A stretch of DNA of 50,045 nt. Source: DAOUBP01 sp034432655. GTDB taxonomy: Bacteria; Chloroflexota; Anaerolineae; CG2-30-64-16. Below the pieces are notes generated by a model that had not been told where the DNA came from, searched no databases, and saw only the letters and a list, made by a program, of their open reading frames with translations. Within the stretch, counting starts at the first letter, position 1. Every line of letters begins with the position of its first letter. Position numbers and translations under genes: made by a program. Location of the stretch: NCBI GenBank assembly GCA_034432655.1, contig DAOUBP010000054.1, positions 1 through 50,045 on the forward strand, read 5' to 3'. Below, in pieces: positions 16,234 through 23,620 of the stretch.

Positions 16234-17481
16234 TCAAAACGCGGCCAACAGCAGCGGGATCGCCATCTCCTCCGGCGTCAATCCGCCGTGATGGCCGTGG
16301 TACTTCTGCTCGAAGCGATCCTTCTCGTACCACCACACTGACTCGCCCCGGTAAGGCAGGATGACCAGGTTGCCGACGCGCGCCAGGAAAGCCGGCGACG
16401 GTGGCACTGCACCGAAGAAGCCGGCCGCAATCAGATCGGCCGTGCGGACAACATCGGCGCGGCCGGCCAGCCGTTGCGCCAGGAACACCTGCGCCTCGTC
16501 CAGCAACTCATCGCGCACGTGCAAGAAGAAGTCACGCGGGGAGCCGGCCGCTACCAGCAACTCCCCTTTGCGGTTCCGCTTGAGATAGCGCTCGATCCCA
16601 GCGAACGCGGGGTCGGTGTTCAGATAGATGGTGGTCGCCGGGTCGGTCTCCACTTCGCCGTGGTCGGCAGTCAGGATGAACAGCAGGTCCCCTTGGGCCC
16701 GGCCGAGGCGGCTGAAGAAGACGCGCTCCAGCGCCGTGAGCAGAGTGTCCAACTCAGCCTCCACCTGCGGCGAGTTGGGGCCGTATTCATGGCACAGGCC
16801 GTCGAAGCGATCGAAATAGAGAAGGTAGTAGGCCGGCCCCGGCTGGCGGGCCAGCAGCTCGCGCAGATTGACCAGCGCCTCGGGCAGGGTCAGACAGCCA
16901 TGCACTTTCGTCGCCCCGCGGTACATGGCATCCGAATAGGTGGACGGCGTGTACTCGCGATGCGACAGGATGTACGACCCGATGCCTGCCTCCGTCAGTT
17001 CGGGATAGATGGTGCGGGCCGGGTACATCCGGGCCGGATCCAGCTGCGTGCTCTTCAGTTGATCGCGCGCTTTGGTGCCGGCAAAGGAGAAGAGCAACGG
17101 CGTCACGATCGCGTCCAGGGCCGGCTCATAGATATTCCACTCGTAAAGGCCGCTTTGTCCGACCTCCAGGCCGGTGTGCAGGCTGGTGACGTGGGCTGCC
17201 GTGGTGGAGGGGAACTGGGCCGTGAGCCTGCTGACGCAGCCGTGATCCAGGAAACGGCGCAGCGCAGGATAGCCCTCCGCGTACTTCTCAAAGAAGCGCC
17301 AGCCGAAACCGTCAATCAGGACCAGGACGACGGTCTGATACGTACCGGACAGGCCGGCCAGGGTCTCCGGCGCCAGCGCGATCTCGCCGTGGCCCAGCAG
17401 CCCAGCAATGCTGCGCGGCAACGCCACAAAACCGCGGCCATCATAGGCCGGTTTGACGAAGGCAGGATGGAGGTGAAGCAT
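16234..17481 (-). CDS. alkaline phosphatase superfamily phosphodiesterase (nucleotide pyrophosphatase type)
   Basis: A 415-residue protein of the PF01663-like family. Metal ligands and nucleophile are visible: LVLIDGFG (Asp), the nucleophile Thr in FPSTTAAHVTSLHTG, YFDRFDGLCHEYGP (Asp/His), LTADHGE (Asp-His) and a final HGHHGG (His). No signal peptide is seen. It would hydrolyse a phosphomonoester or phosphodiester with two zinc ions. It lies 89 bases downstream of the GH4 gene on the same strand and may share its transcript. Substrate unknown. Confidence 0.87.
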   Translation of the reverse strand: MLHLHPAFVKPAYDGRGFVALPRSIAGLLGHGEIALAPETLAGLSGTYQTVVLVLIDGFGWRFFEKYAEGYPALRRFLDHGCVSRLTAQFPSTTAAHVTSLHTGLEVGQSGLYEWNIYEPALDAIVTPLLFSFAGTKARDQLKSTQLDPARMYPARTIYPELTEAGIGSYILSHREYTPSTYSDAMYRGATKVHGCLTLPEALVNLRELLARQPGPAYYLLYFDRFDGLCHEYGPNSPQVEAELDTLLTALERVFFSRLGRAQGDLLFILTADHGEVETDPATTIYLNTDPAFAGIERYLKRNRKGELLVAAGSPRDFFLHVRDELLDEAQVFLAQRLAGRADVVRTADLIAAGFFGAVPPSPAFLARVGNLVILPYRGESVWWYEKDRFEQKYHGHHGGLTPEEMAIPLLLAAF

Positions 17482-17570
17482 GGTCCGCCTCTTTTTCAGG
17501 CTCGAAAGGGGCCTGTGACCCCCGACCGCCGATCACAGACCGGCCGGAAGCAGCAAGCGCTTTTACTTGC

Positions 17571-18971
17571 TCATCTGTACTCCGGCAGCCAGTCCCCGTG
17601 CGCGGCGATCAGGTCATCCACCAGCGCCCAGATCTGCTCCAGGTCCAGCTCGGCCGCGGTGTGAGGGTCGAGCATGGCGGCGTGGTAGATGTGCTCCCGC
17701 TTGCCGGTCAGCGCGGCCTCGACGGTGAGGGCCTGCACGTTGATGTTGGTCTGCATCAGCGCGGCCAGATGGGGCGGGAGGTCGCCGACGTGCACCGGCT
17801 GGATGCCGTTGCGATCCACCAGACATGGCACCTCCACGCAACAGCCCTCCGGCAGATTGGTGATCAGGCCCCGATTGGGCACGTTGCCGTAGATCACGCG
17901 CGGCACGCCGGTCTCCAAACTGTGAATGATCAGCGCGCCGTACTCGTGCGAGCGGGAGATCTTATCCAGGCCGGACAGCGCAGCCATCGCCCAGGCAATG
18001 TCCTGTTCGGTGGCACCCGCAGCTGTTAACCTGGCGCGTAACGCCTCCACATCTACCGGCGTGCCCGGGCCTTCCAGCACCCCCTCCATAAACTCCCACC
18101 CGGCAATCTGCACCTCGCACCGACGGATGTACTCGTCCAGCGGGATGTTGAAGTGTTCGATCAGGTCAGGCCGGTCGCGCTTGATGAACCACGGCACATA
18201 CTCGGCAAAGTGCTCGCTGGATTCGGTGACGAAGTAACCGAGGCGCATCAACATCTCGTAGCGCACCCGGTTCCAGGCCGGCACGCGGCCTTCGGCCACC
18301 ACCTGGCGCAGACGGGGATAGAGGTCCTCCACGCCGTCCGGGGTCTTGCGCTCAAACTTCAGGTAGAACGCCATATGGTTGATGCCGGCCGCGACGTAGT
18401 TGATCTCCTCCACCGGCACGCCGATATCGTGGGCCAATTGTTCCGCGGTGCCCTGGACGCTGTGGCACAGGCCAACCGTCTTGATGGCGGTTGCGCGGTT
18501 AACGGCCCAGGTGTTGATAGCCATGGGGTTGACGTAGTTGAGCAGCGTTGCGTCCGGGCACAGATCGGCCATGTCTTTGCACACTTCCAGCAAGACCGGG
18601 ATGGTGCGCAGGCCGCGCATGATCCCGCCCACGCCCAGGGTGTCGGCAATGGTCTGGCGCAGGCCGTACTTCTTAGGGATCTCGAAGTCAATCACCGTGG
18701 CGGGCTTGTAGCCGCCGATCTGAAACATCACGATGACGTAGTCCGCGCCGTCCAGCGCAGCGCGACGGTCGAGGGTGGCTTCGATGCGGGGACGAGCACC
18801 GGCCGTCTGTGCCAGGCGCCTGGCGACGATCTCCGTGGTGCGGAGTCGCGCTACGTCAATATCATGCAGGCTGATGGTAACGTCGGTCAGTTCCGGGAAA
18901 CTGAAGATATCCCCCAGGAGGTTCCTGGCGAACACCGTGCTGCCTGCGCCGATGAAGGTGATCTTGGGCAT
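17571..18971 (-). CDS. glycoside hydrolase family 4 (alpha-galactosidase/6-phospho-glycosidase type)
   Basis: A 466-residue GH4 enzyme. The NAD-binding start is KITFIGAGSTVFARNLLGD (residues 3-21). Downstream are the family motifs NYVNPMAINTW, the metal-binding GLCHSVQGT (Cys-His), and GINHMAFYL. GH4 enzymes cleave glycosides by an NAD- and Mn-dependent redox elimination. The closest type by motif is MelA-like alpha-galactosidase or alpha-glucuronidase. The start at 18971 follows GAGAGGA; the open frame runs on upstream only into microsatellite DNA. It is divergent from the zinc alcohol dehydrogenase gene. Confidence 0.9.
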   Translation of the reverse strand: MPKITFIGAGSTVFARNLLGDIFSFPELTDVTISLHDIDVARLRTTEIVARRLAQTAGARPRIEATLDRRAALDGADYVIVMFQIGGYKPATVIDFEIPKKYGLRQTIADTLGVGGIMRGLRTIPVLLEVCKDMADLCPDATLLNYVNPMAINTWAVNRATAIKTVGLCHSVQGTAEQLAHDIGVPVEEINYVAAGINHMAFYLKFERKTPDGVEDLYPRLRQVVAEGRVPAWNRVRYEMLMRLGYFVTESSEHFAEYVPWFIKRDRPDLIEHFNIPLDEYIRRCEVQIAGWEFMEGVLEGPGTPVDVEALRARLTAAGATEQDIAWAMAALSGLDKISRSHEYGALIIHSLETGVPRVIYGNVPNRGLITNLPEGCCVEVPCLVDRNGIQPVHVGDLPPHLAALMQTNINVQALTVEAALTGKREHIYHAAMLDPHTAAELDLEQIWALVDDLIAAHGDWLPEYR

Positions 18972-18999
18972 GGGAGTCCTCTCAGATTGTGGATTGTGG

Positions 19000-19110
19000 A
19001 TTTCGGATTGCCGATTGTATACTGCGTATTGCGTGCTGCGTACTGCGTACTGCGTGATTCGCTGATTCGCCCATTCGCTGATTCGCCGATTCGCCCATTC
19101 GCTGTTTAGC
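19000..19110. repeat. tandem microsatellites (TGCGTAC-like, then an 8-mer)
   Basis: Units of TGCGTAC/TGCGTATT (about 19021-19055) are followed by exactly six 8-base units of (g/c)attcgc(t/c) at 19056-19103. They lie between the divergent GH4 and alcohol dehydrogenase genes where promoters are expected. No clear promoter was recognised. Confidence 0.85.
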
Positions 19111-19148
19111 ACACTCGTTATCTGTTGTCAAAGAAGGAGGGTTCGGTT

Positions 19149-20177
19149 GTGAAAGCGGTGCGTCTGGTCGCCATCGGGCAGCCGTTGGCGCTACAGGAGG
19201 TCCCAGTGCCGGCATTCGGACACGGGGAGGTATTGGTGCGCATCAAAGCAGCGGGGATTTGCCATTCGGATGCGCACTACCGGGCGGGTGTGTCGCCGGC
19301 CGGCCCGCTGCCGTTGACGCTGGGCCACGAAATCGCGGGCGTGGTGGAGGCCGTGGGGCCCGGGGTGACGCGGGTGCGGCCGGGCAATCGGGTCTGCCTG
19401 CATTACCTGGTCACATGCGGGCAATGCTACCACTGCAACCGGGGACAGGAGCAGTTCTGCGTCCGCGGCCAGATGCTCGGCAAGCACCGGGATGGCGGCT
19501 ACGCAGAATATGTCGCCGTGCCGGAACGCGGGGTCGTGGCCCTGCCGGACGAGATCCCCTTCGAGCACGCAGCGATCATGATGTGCTCGTCAGCCACGTC
19601 GTTCCATGCCCTGCGCAAGGGCCGGCTGGCGGCCGGAGAAACGGTGGCGGTGTTCGGCGCGGGCGGGCTGGGCATGTCCGCCATTCAACTGGCGCGTGGG
19701 CTGGGCGCGCTGGCGGTTTACGCGGTGGACATCAACCCCGGGAAGTTAGCGCTGGCCGAGCGTTTCGGTGCCATCCCGGTCAACGCGGCGCAGGACGATC
19801 CGGTGGCCGCCATCTGGCGCCTGACCGGTGGCCGGGGCGTAGATGTGGCTCTGGAGCTCATCGGCCTGCCGCTGACCATGCGCCAGGCGGTGCAGGTGCT
19901 GGGGGTCCAGGGCCGGGCTGTGTTGGCCGGCATCGCCGACCGGCCGTTCGAAGTGGACTCGTACCGCGAGCTGCTCGGCAATGAGGGGGAGATCATCGGC
20001 TGCTCGGACCACCTGTTGCAGGAGTTCCCGCTGTTGATCGAGTTCGCCCGGCGCAAGGTGTTGGACTTGAGCCATGTTGTCGCCCGCACCGTGCCCCTTG
20101 CTGCCGGGCCGATCAACGAGACGCTGGACGCGTTGCAACGGTTTGCCGGCGAGGTGCGGACGGTGATTGTGCCGTAA
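19149..20177 (+). CDS. zinc-dependent alcohol dehydrogenase (MDR family)
   Basis: A 342-residue medium-chain dehydrogenase. Catalytic zinc ligands are in GICHSDAH and LGHE, the structural zinc cysteines are in CGQCYHCNRGQEQFC, and the NAD(P) loop is VFGAGGLGMSAIQLA. The start is the GTG at 19149, with AAGGAGG at 19134-19140; an upstream TTG lies before the ribosome binding site and is not used. It oxidises or reduces an alcohol, polyol or sugar derivative. Next to a GH4 hydrolase and a PfkB kinase, a polyol or sugar substrate is likely, but this is inference. Confidence 0.9.
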   Translation: MKAVRLVAIGQPLALQEVPVPAFGHGEVLVRIKAAGICHSDAHYRAGVSPAGPLPLTLGHEIAGVVEAVGPGVTRVRPGNRVCLHYLVTCGQCYHCNRGQEQFCVRGQMLGKHRDGGYAEYVAVPERGVVALPDEIPFEHAAIMMCSSATSFHALRKGRLAAGETVAVFGAGGLGMSAIQLARGLGALAVYAVDINPGKLALAERFGAIPVNAAQDDPVAAIWRLTGGRGVDVALELIGLPLTMRQAVQVLGVQGRAVLAGIADRPFEVDSYRELLGNEGEIIGCSDHLLQEFPLLIEFARRKVLDLSHVVARTVPLAAGPINETLDALQRFAGEVRTVIVP

Positions 20178-20182
20178 AAACC

Positions 20183-20208
20183 GTAGGGCCGGATTGATCC
20201 GGCCCTAC
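20183..20208. terminator. hairpin between convergent genes
   Basis: Exact 12-base arms (GTAGGGCCGGAT and its complement) with a two-base loop lie six bases after the dehydrogenase stop. They face the end of the convergent cytochrome gene. An A-run (20176-20180) precedes it, giving a T-run for the minus strand. A role as terminator for the cytochrome operon is plausible. The GTAGGG...CCCTAC type also occurs at 47332-47359. Confidence 0.5.
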
Positions 20209-20259
20209 TCCGGTGCTCTATCTAAATCAACTCCGCGTTACGTAAACAGAGGAGCGCGA

Positions 20260-21846
20260 TTACTCCGCCGGCTTGTGGCACGTGGTGCAGCTATCAGCCG
20301 CGAACGTGGCGTGGTTCGCCGGGAACGGCCTCAACTTGCCCTCACCGTGGCAGAAGGTGCAGTCCTTATAGATCTCCCCTTCGATCGGATGTGGGATCGG
20401 CTTGGCGCTGACTGTGCTCTCGGCCGGGGCGCTGCCTGAAGCGGCCGGCTGATGACAGGTGGTGCAGCTATCGGCCGCGAAAGTGACGTGACTGGCCGGG
20501 AACGGCTTCATCTTGCCCTCGCCGTGGCACAGGGTGCAGTCCTTGTATGCCTCCCCCTCGATGGGATGCGGGATCGGGTTGGCCGCCCCGGCTGCCGGGG
20601 CCTGACCGGTCGCAGCCGGCTTGTGGCATAGCGTGCAGCTATCCAAAGCGAAAGACGCGTGGTTGGCCGGGAACGGTTTCATCTTGTCTGTGCCATGGCA
20701 CAGGGTGCAGTCCTTGTATGCGTCCCCTTCGATGGGATGCGGGATGGCGCCGGCCACGCCGGTCCCTGGCGCCTGAGAGCCGGCCGCGGGTGCCGGCCCC
20801 GGCTTGTGGCATATCAGACATGACTCTACCGGCCGGCCCACATGGTTCTCCGGGAACGGCGCGACGCCGCCCACCTGATGGCACGTCACGCAGTTGCTAT
20901 ATGGATCCCCTTCCACCGGATGCGGAACAGGCGCGCCCAGGGAGCGGTTGTCCACCGTCGCGATGGGTATCGGCGTCGGTGTCAGCGGTACGAAGGCAGG
21001 CGCCACCGCCACCGGCTCCGGCAGGGTGGTAATGGCTGTCTGCTCGAAAGTGGCAAACCATAAGACCAACACCCCCAACAGCAGCCCGGACCCGATGGTG
21101 ATCGGCAAGAAGATCCGCTCGCGGCGGCGTACCCCGGCCGGGTCGGCCGGTGGCCGGGTCTGACCGGCCAGGATGCGCTGCAATTCCTCGCCGTGCTCCT
21201 CCTCCATCTGTTGCCGGGTGAGCTTGCCGGTGAACATGCTCTTATTGAACATTTTGATGTGGACGTTGTAGAAATGCCACACGAAGATAGCCAGCACGGC
21301 CAGGATGGCCTCTGCGCCGTGCGCCGCCTTGGCCGCCGGGATCACCTGGCCGGGCAAAAAGCGGGCGGTGGCGATGGGATTCCACAACATGAAGCCGGTG
21401 AGGCCCATGACGATCCCACCCCAGATCAGGGCCCAGTACTCGGCCTTTTCCGCAAAGTTGTAGCGCGGCAGCTTGGGATGCTGCTTCGTCAAGCCCAGGT
21501 TGTAGCGAACCACATCAATCGCGTCGGTCACGTCGCGCAGCCCCGGCAACATGGTGAGCTCAACGCGCTTCACATAGATCTTGTAGAACAGGGTCACGAC
21601 GTGATAGACGCTTTGCAGTGCGAAGACCACGGCGGCGACACGATGGATGATGCGCACCGTCTCGATGCCGCCCAGCAGCGCGATGATCCCCTCGGCCAGC
21701 GCGTTGCCGACAAATTTCTGGGATAAACCTGTCAGGCCCAGGGTCGCGAACGATGTGAGCAAGATGATGTGCTCGATGCGTTGCGAGACCGTGAAGCGGG
21801 TATATTGCTCTTGGGCCCGGGGAGCAGCGCTTTGTTGTTTAGCCAT
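20260..21846 (-). CDS. cytochrome b-type membrane domain fused to octahaem cytochrome c repeats
   Basis: A 528-residue protein. The N-terminal half has about four membrane helices with candidate haem-b histidines (IIHRVAAVVFALQSVYHVV; WHFYNVHIKMF). A further membrane helix near residue 255 leads to a linker and four tandem modules of about 57 residues. Each module carries two CxxCH sites, eight in all (CVTCH, CLICH, CTLCH three times, CTTCH, CTFCH, CTTCH). The last three modules are near copies (IPHPIEG..YKDCT.CHG, then PFPA.H, then DSCT.CHKPA), so the array has grown by duplication. It overlaps the upstream cytochrome gene by eight bases. It should move electrons between the quinone pool and extracytoplasmic multihaem carriers. 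Confidence 0.88.
   Translation of the reverse strand: MAKQQSAAPRAQEQYTRFTVSQRIEHIILLTSFATLGLTGLSQKFVGNALAEGIIALLGGIETVRIIHRVAAVVFALQSVYHVVTLFYKIYVKRVELTMLPGLRDVTDAIDVVRYNLGLTKQHPKLPRYNFAEKAEYWALIWGGIVMGLTGFMLWNPIATARFLPGQVIPAAKAAHGAEAILAVLAIFVWHFYNVHIKMFNKSMFTGKLTRQQMEEEHGEELQRILAGQTRPPADPAGVRRRERIFLPITIGSGLLLGVLVLWFATFEQTAITTLPEPVAVAPAFVPLTPTPIPIATVDNRSLGAPVPHPVEGDPYSNCVTCHQVGGVAPFPENHVGRPVESCLICHKPGPAPAAGSQAPGTGVAGAIPHPIEGDAYKDCTLCHGTDKMKPFPANHASFALDSCTLCHKPAATGQAPAAGAANPIPHPIEGEAYKDCTLCHGEGKMKPFPASHVTFAADSCTTCHQPAASGSAPAESTVSAKPIPHPIEGEIYKDCTFCHGEGKLRPFPANHATFAADSCTTCHKPAE
20262..20950. repeat. four tandem repeats of about 170-180 bp inside the cytochrome gene
   Basis: Repeat starts are near 20271, 20451, 20621 and 20800. 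The first three are highly similar at DNA level (shared GTGCAGTCCTT and GGGAACGG segments), while the fourth has diverged. Each encodes one two-haem module. High DNA identity points to recent duplication. Confidence 0.75.
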
Positions 21847-22951
21847 GGTGCACCCCCTTCCCCTGGAAGCGGTTGATAATCCTGCGCACGGCGTCCAAAG
21901 AGACGAACGCCAGCATGCCGCCGATCACGGCGGGGATCAAGATCTTGTAGAACAGGTCAACGTAATACACCAGCGGGTAACGGTCGCGACTGGGCGGGAA
22001 GTGGCCCACCCAGCTGTCCGGGAAATTAGCGGTGGCATCCGGATGACAGCGCTGGCACGTCCGCAGCAAGTTCTCCTTGACCACGGTGGCATCCGCATCG
22101 CTGACCTTCTTGATGTCATGCACCCCGTGGCAATCGGTGCAAACCGCCTTGTTGGTGGGCTGATCCGGATGTTGCTTCTCGAACAGCGTCACCGTAGTAC
22201 CGTGAAAGTCTGCCACATAGGTTTGGAACACATACGTGGAGATGCCATATTTCCCCATCAGGGCCGCGTTGGCATGGCAATTGCCGCACAGGTCAGGGGA
22301 TTTAAGGCGGAAAGCAACGGTCCTGGGGTCTTCTTGGGTGTGCGAGCCGTGGCAGTCGGTGCAGGTGGGCACATCCGGATTGCTCTCCTCCAGCAGCGCT
22401 GCGCCATGCACGCTGTCTGCGTACTGGTTGTAGATGACGCTGTGGCACTTTTGGCACGACATGGAGATCTTCTGCCGCGGGACGGTGGCTTTGCTCACGT
22501 CATGCGAGCCGTGACAGTCGGTGCAGATGGCCGCATTGCGGTTGCCGGCCCCCAGCTCGCGCGCGTGGATGCTATCCAGTGCTGCCCGATACTGGTCGGG
22601 ATGGCAGTTCCGGCATTGCTGGTAGCGTTCCATCTGAAAGTCCCGCCGGCTGCTGGCCGTGAGCGGCGGGTGCGGAAAACCTGAGATGTTGGTGTGACAC
22701 GACACGCAGGTCAAAGCGCCGTGGACCGATGCGCTGTACACCTGTGGATCCACCGTGAGCGGCAGGATCTCACCGTTGGGCAGCTGTGTGCTCAGGCCCG
22801 GGATGCTGTGGCAACCGACACAGGTGGTATTGTCGCCTTGGGCCACCGGTGCTGCGTAGGCCGCTACGGCGAAAAAGGCCAGCACCAAGCAGCCGATACC
22901 TGCCGCAATAAGCCATCTCATCCTTGACCTTGAGAGGCAGACAAGGCACAT
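21839..22951 (-). CDS. nonahaem cytochrome c
   Basis: A 370-residue secreted, membrane-anchored cytochrome with nine CxxCH motifs (CVGCH, CVSCH, CRNCH, CTDCH, CQKCH, CTDCH, CGNCH, CTDCH, CQRCH). Many distal histidines lie in DSVHG/DSIHA-like motifs. An N-terminal signal helix spans about residues 12-34 and a C-terminal helix anchors it (ILIPAVIGGMLAFVSLDAV). The start at 22951 is preferred because AAAGGAG lies seven bases upstream; the downstream ATG at 22921 would also leave a signal peptide. It forms an operon with the cytochrome b/octahaem gene. Together they would give 17 c-type haems for transmembrane electron transfer; donor and acceptor are unknown. Confidence 0.9.
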   Translation of the reverse strand: MCLVCLSRSRMRWLIAAGIGCLVLAFFAVAAYAAPVAQGDNTTCVGCHSIPGLSTQLPNGEILPLTVDPQVYSASVHGALTCVSCHTNISGFPHPPLTASSRRDFQMERYQQCRNCHPDQYRAALDSIHARELGAGNRNAAICTDCHGSHDVSKATVPRQKISMSCQKCHSVIYNQYADSVHGAALLEESNPDVPTCTDCHGSHTQEDPRTVAFRLKSPDLCGNCHANAALMGKYGISTYVFQTYVADFHGTTVTLFEKQHPDQPTNKAVCTDCHGVHDIKKVSDADATVVKENLLRTCQRCHPDATANFPDSWVGHFPPSRDRYPLVYYVDLFYKILIPAVIGGMLAFVSLDAVRRIINRFQGKGVHHG

Positions 22952-23022
22952 AAGTTGGCTCCTTTAGAAGATGTAGATATCTGTGGCGCGCGGCAGCCCC
23001 CGCGCCTTGCTACAACTGCGAT

Positions 23023-23050
23023 AGTATAGCAGAGGAAAGGAGGCGCTCAC
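23023..23050 (-). promoter_or_regulatory. weak promoter candidate for the cytochrome operon
   Basis: TATACT (23023-23028, minus strand) lies 72 bases upstream of the nonahaem cytochrome start. The matching -35 position reads TGTGAG after 17 bases, a poor match. No better candidate is seen in the 200-base gap. Confidence 0.3.
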
Positions 23051-23153
23051 ATGACACATATCATGATCAGGCTGGGCTTTGCATTACTTTAGGTTATGCA
23101 AGCTATCACGGCAACTGATTGACAGGGCTGACAGGGTTTGTGCCGGGGGATCA

Positions 23154-23375
23154 TCACGTCCGCCCGCGCTGCGCAACGACCCACACGACAAGCAGGATGA
23201 GCAGGCCTGCCACCGCCGCCAGGCCAAAGGCAAGGGCGAGCCGGTCACATTGGCAAGTGCCCTCCCCCGGCCTGCCCGACACCGACGATGCGCGGGTGTC
23301 TTCCAACCGAAAGCGCGCCGCTGCGGGGGTGGTGTAAACCACTTTTCCTCCGATTGTTACAATCGGGGTGCTCAT
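23154..23375 (-). CDS. small tail-anchored membrane protein, unknown
   Basis: A 73-residue open frame starting MSTPIVTIGGKVVYTTPAAA, with GAGG five bases before the ATG. It has one C-terminal membrane helix (LALAFGLAAVAGLLILLVVWVV) ending in a short basic tail. No family was recognised. The ribosome binding site and the coherent topology support a real gene. It lies between valS and the cytochrome operon on the same strand. Confidence 0.45.
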   Translation of the reverse strand: MSTPIVTIGGKVVYTTPAAARFRLEDTRASSVSGRPGEGTCQCDRLALAFGLAAVAGLLILLVVWVVAQRGRT

Positions 23376-23620
23376 GACATCCTCGTTACTGCGCGATGAT
23401 CTGGTGAAGCAGGCCATCCCGGGCAGAGGGCAATGTTACGCAATGTGCCATGACGACGGCGATTGGGATGTGCCGCGCTTCTTCAGCACTTTAGCCTGTG
23501 GAACGGTTTTCGTCCATGATGCACGTCATGTTGGCCCGGCTGCAGAAGCCGGCCTCTGAGAAAAGCCGGGCCAACCTGCGCAGTGATGGCTTCAGCCGTC
23601 CGACCTGGCTTGGGGTCTGA

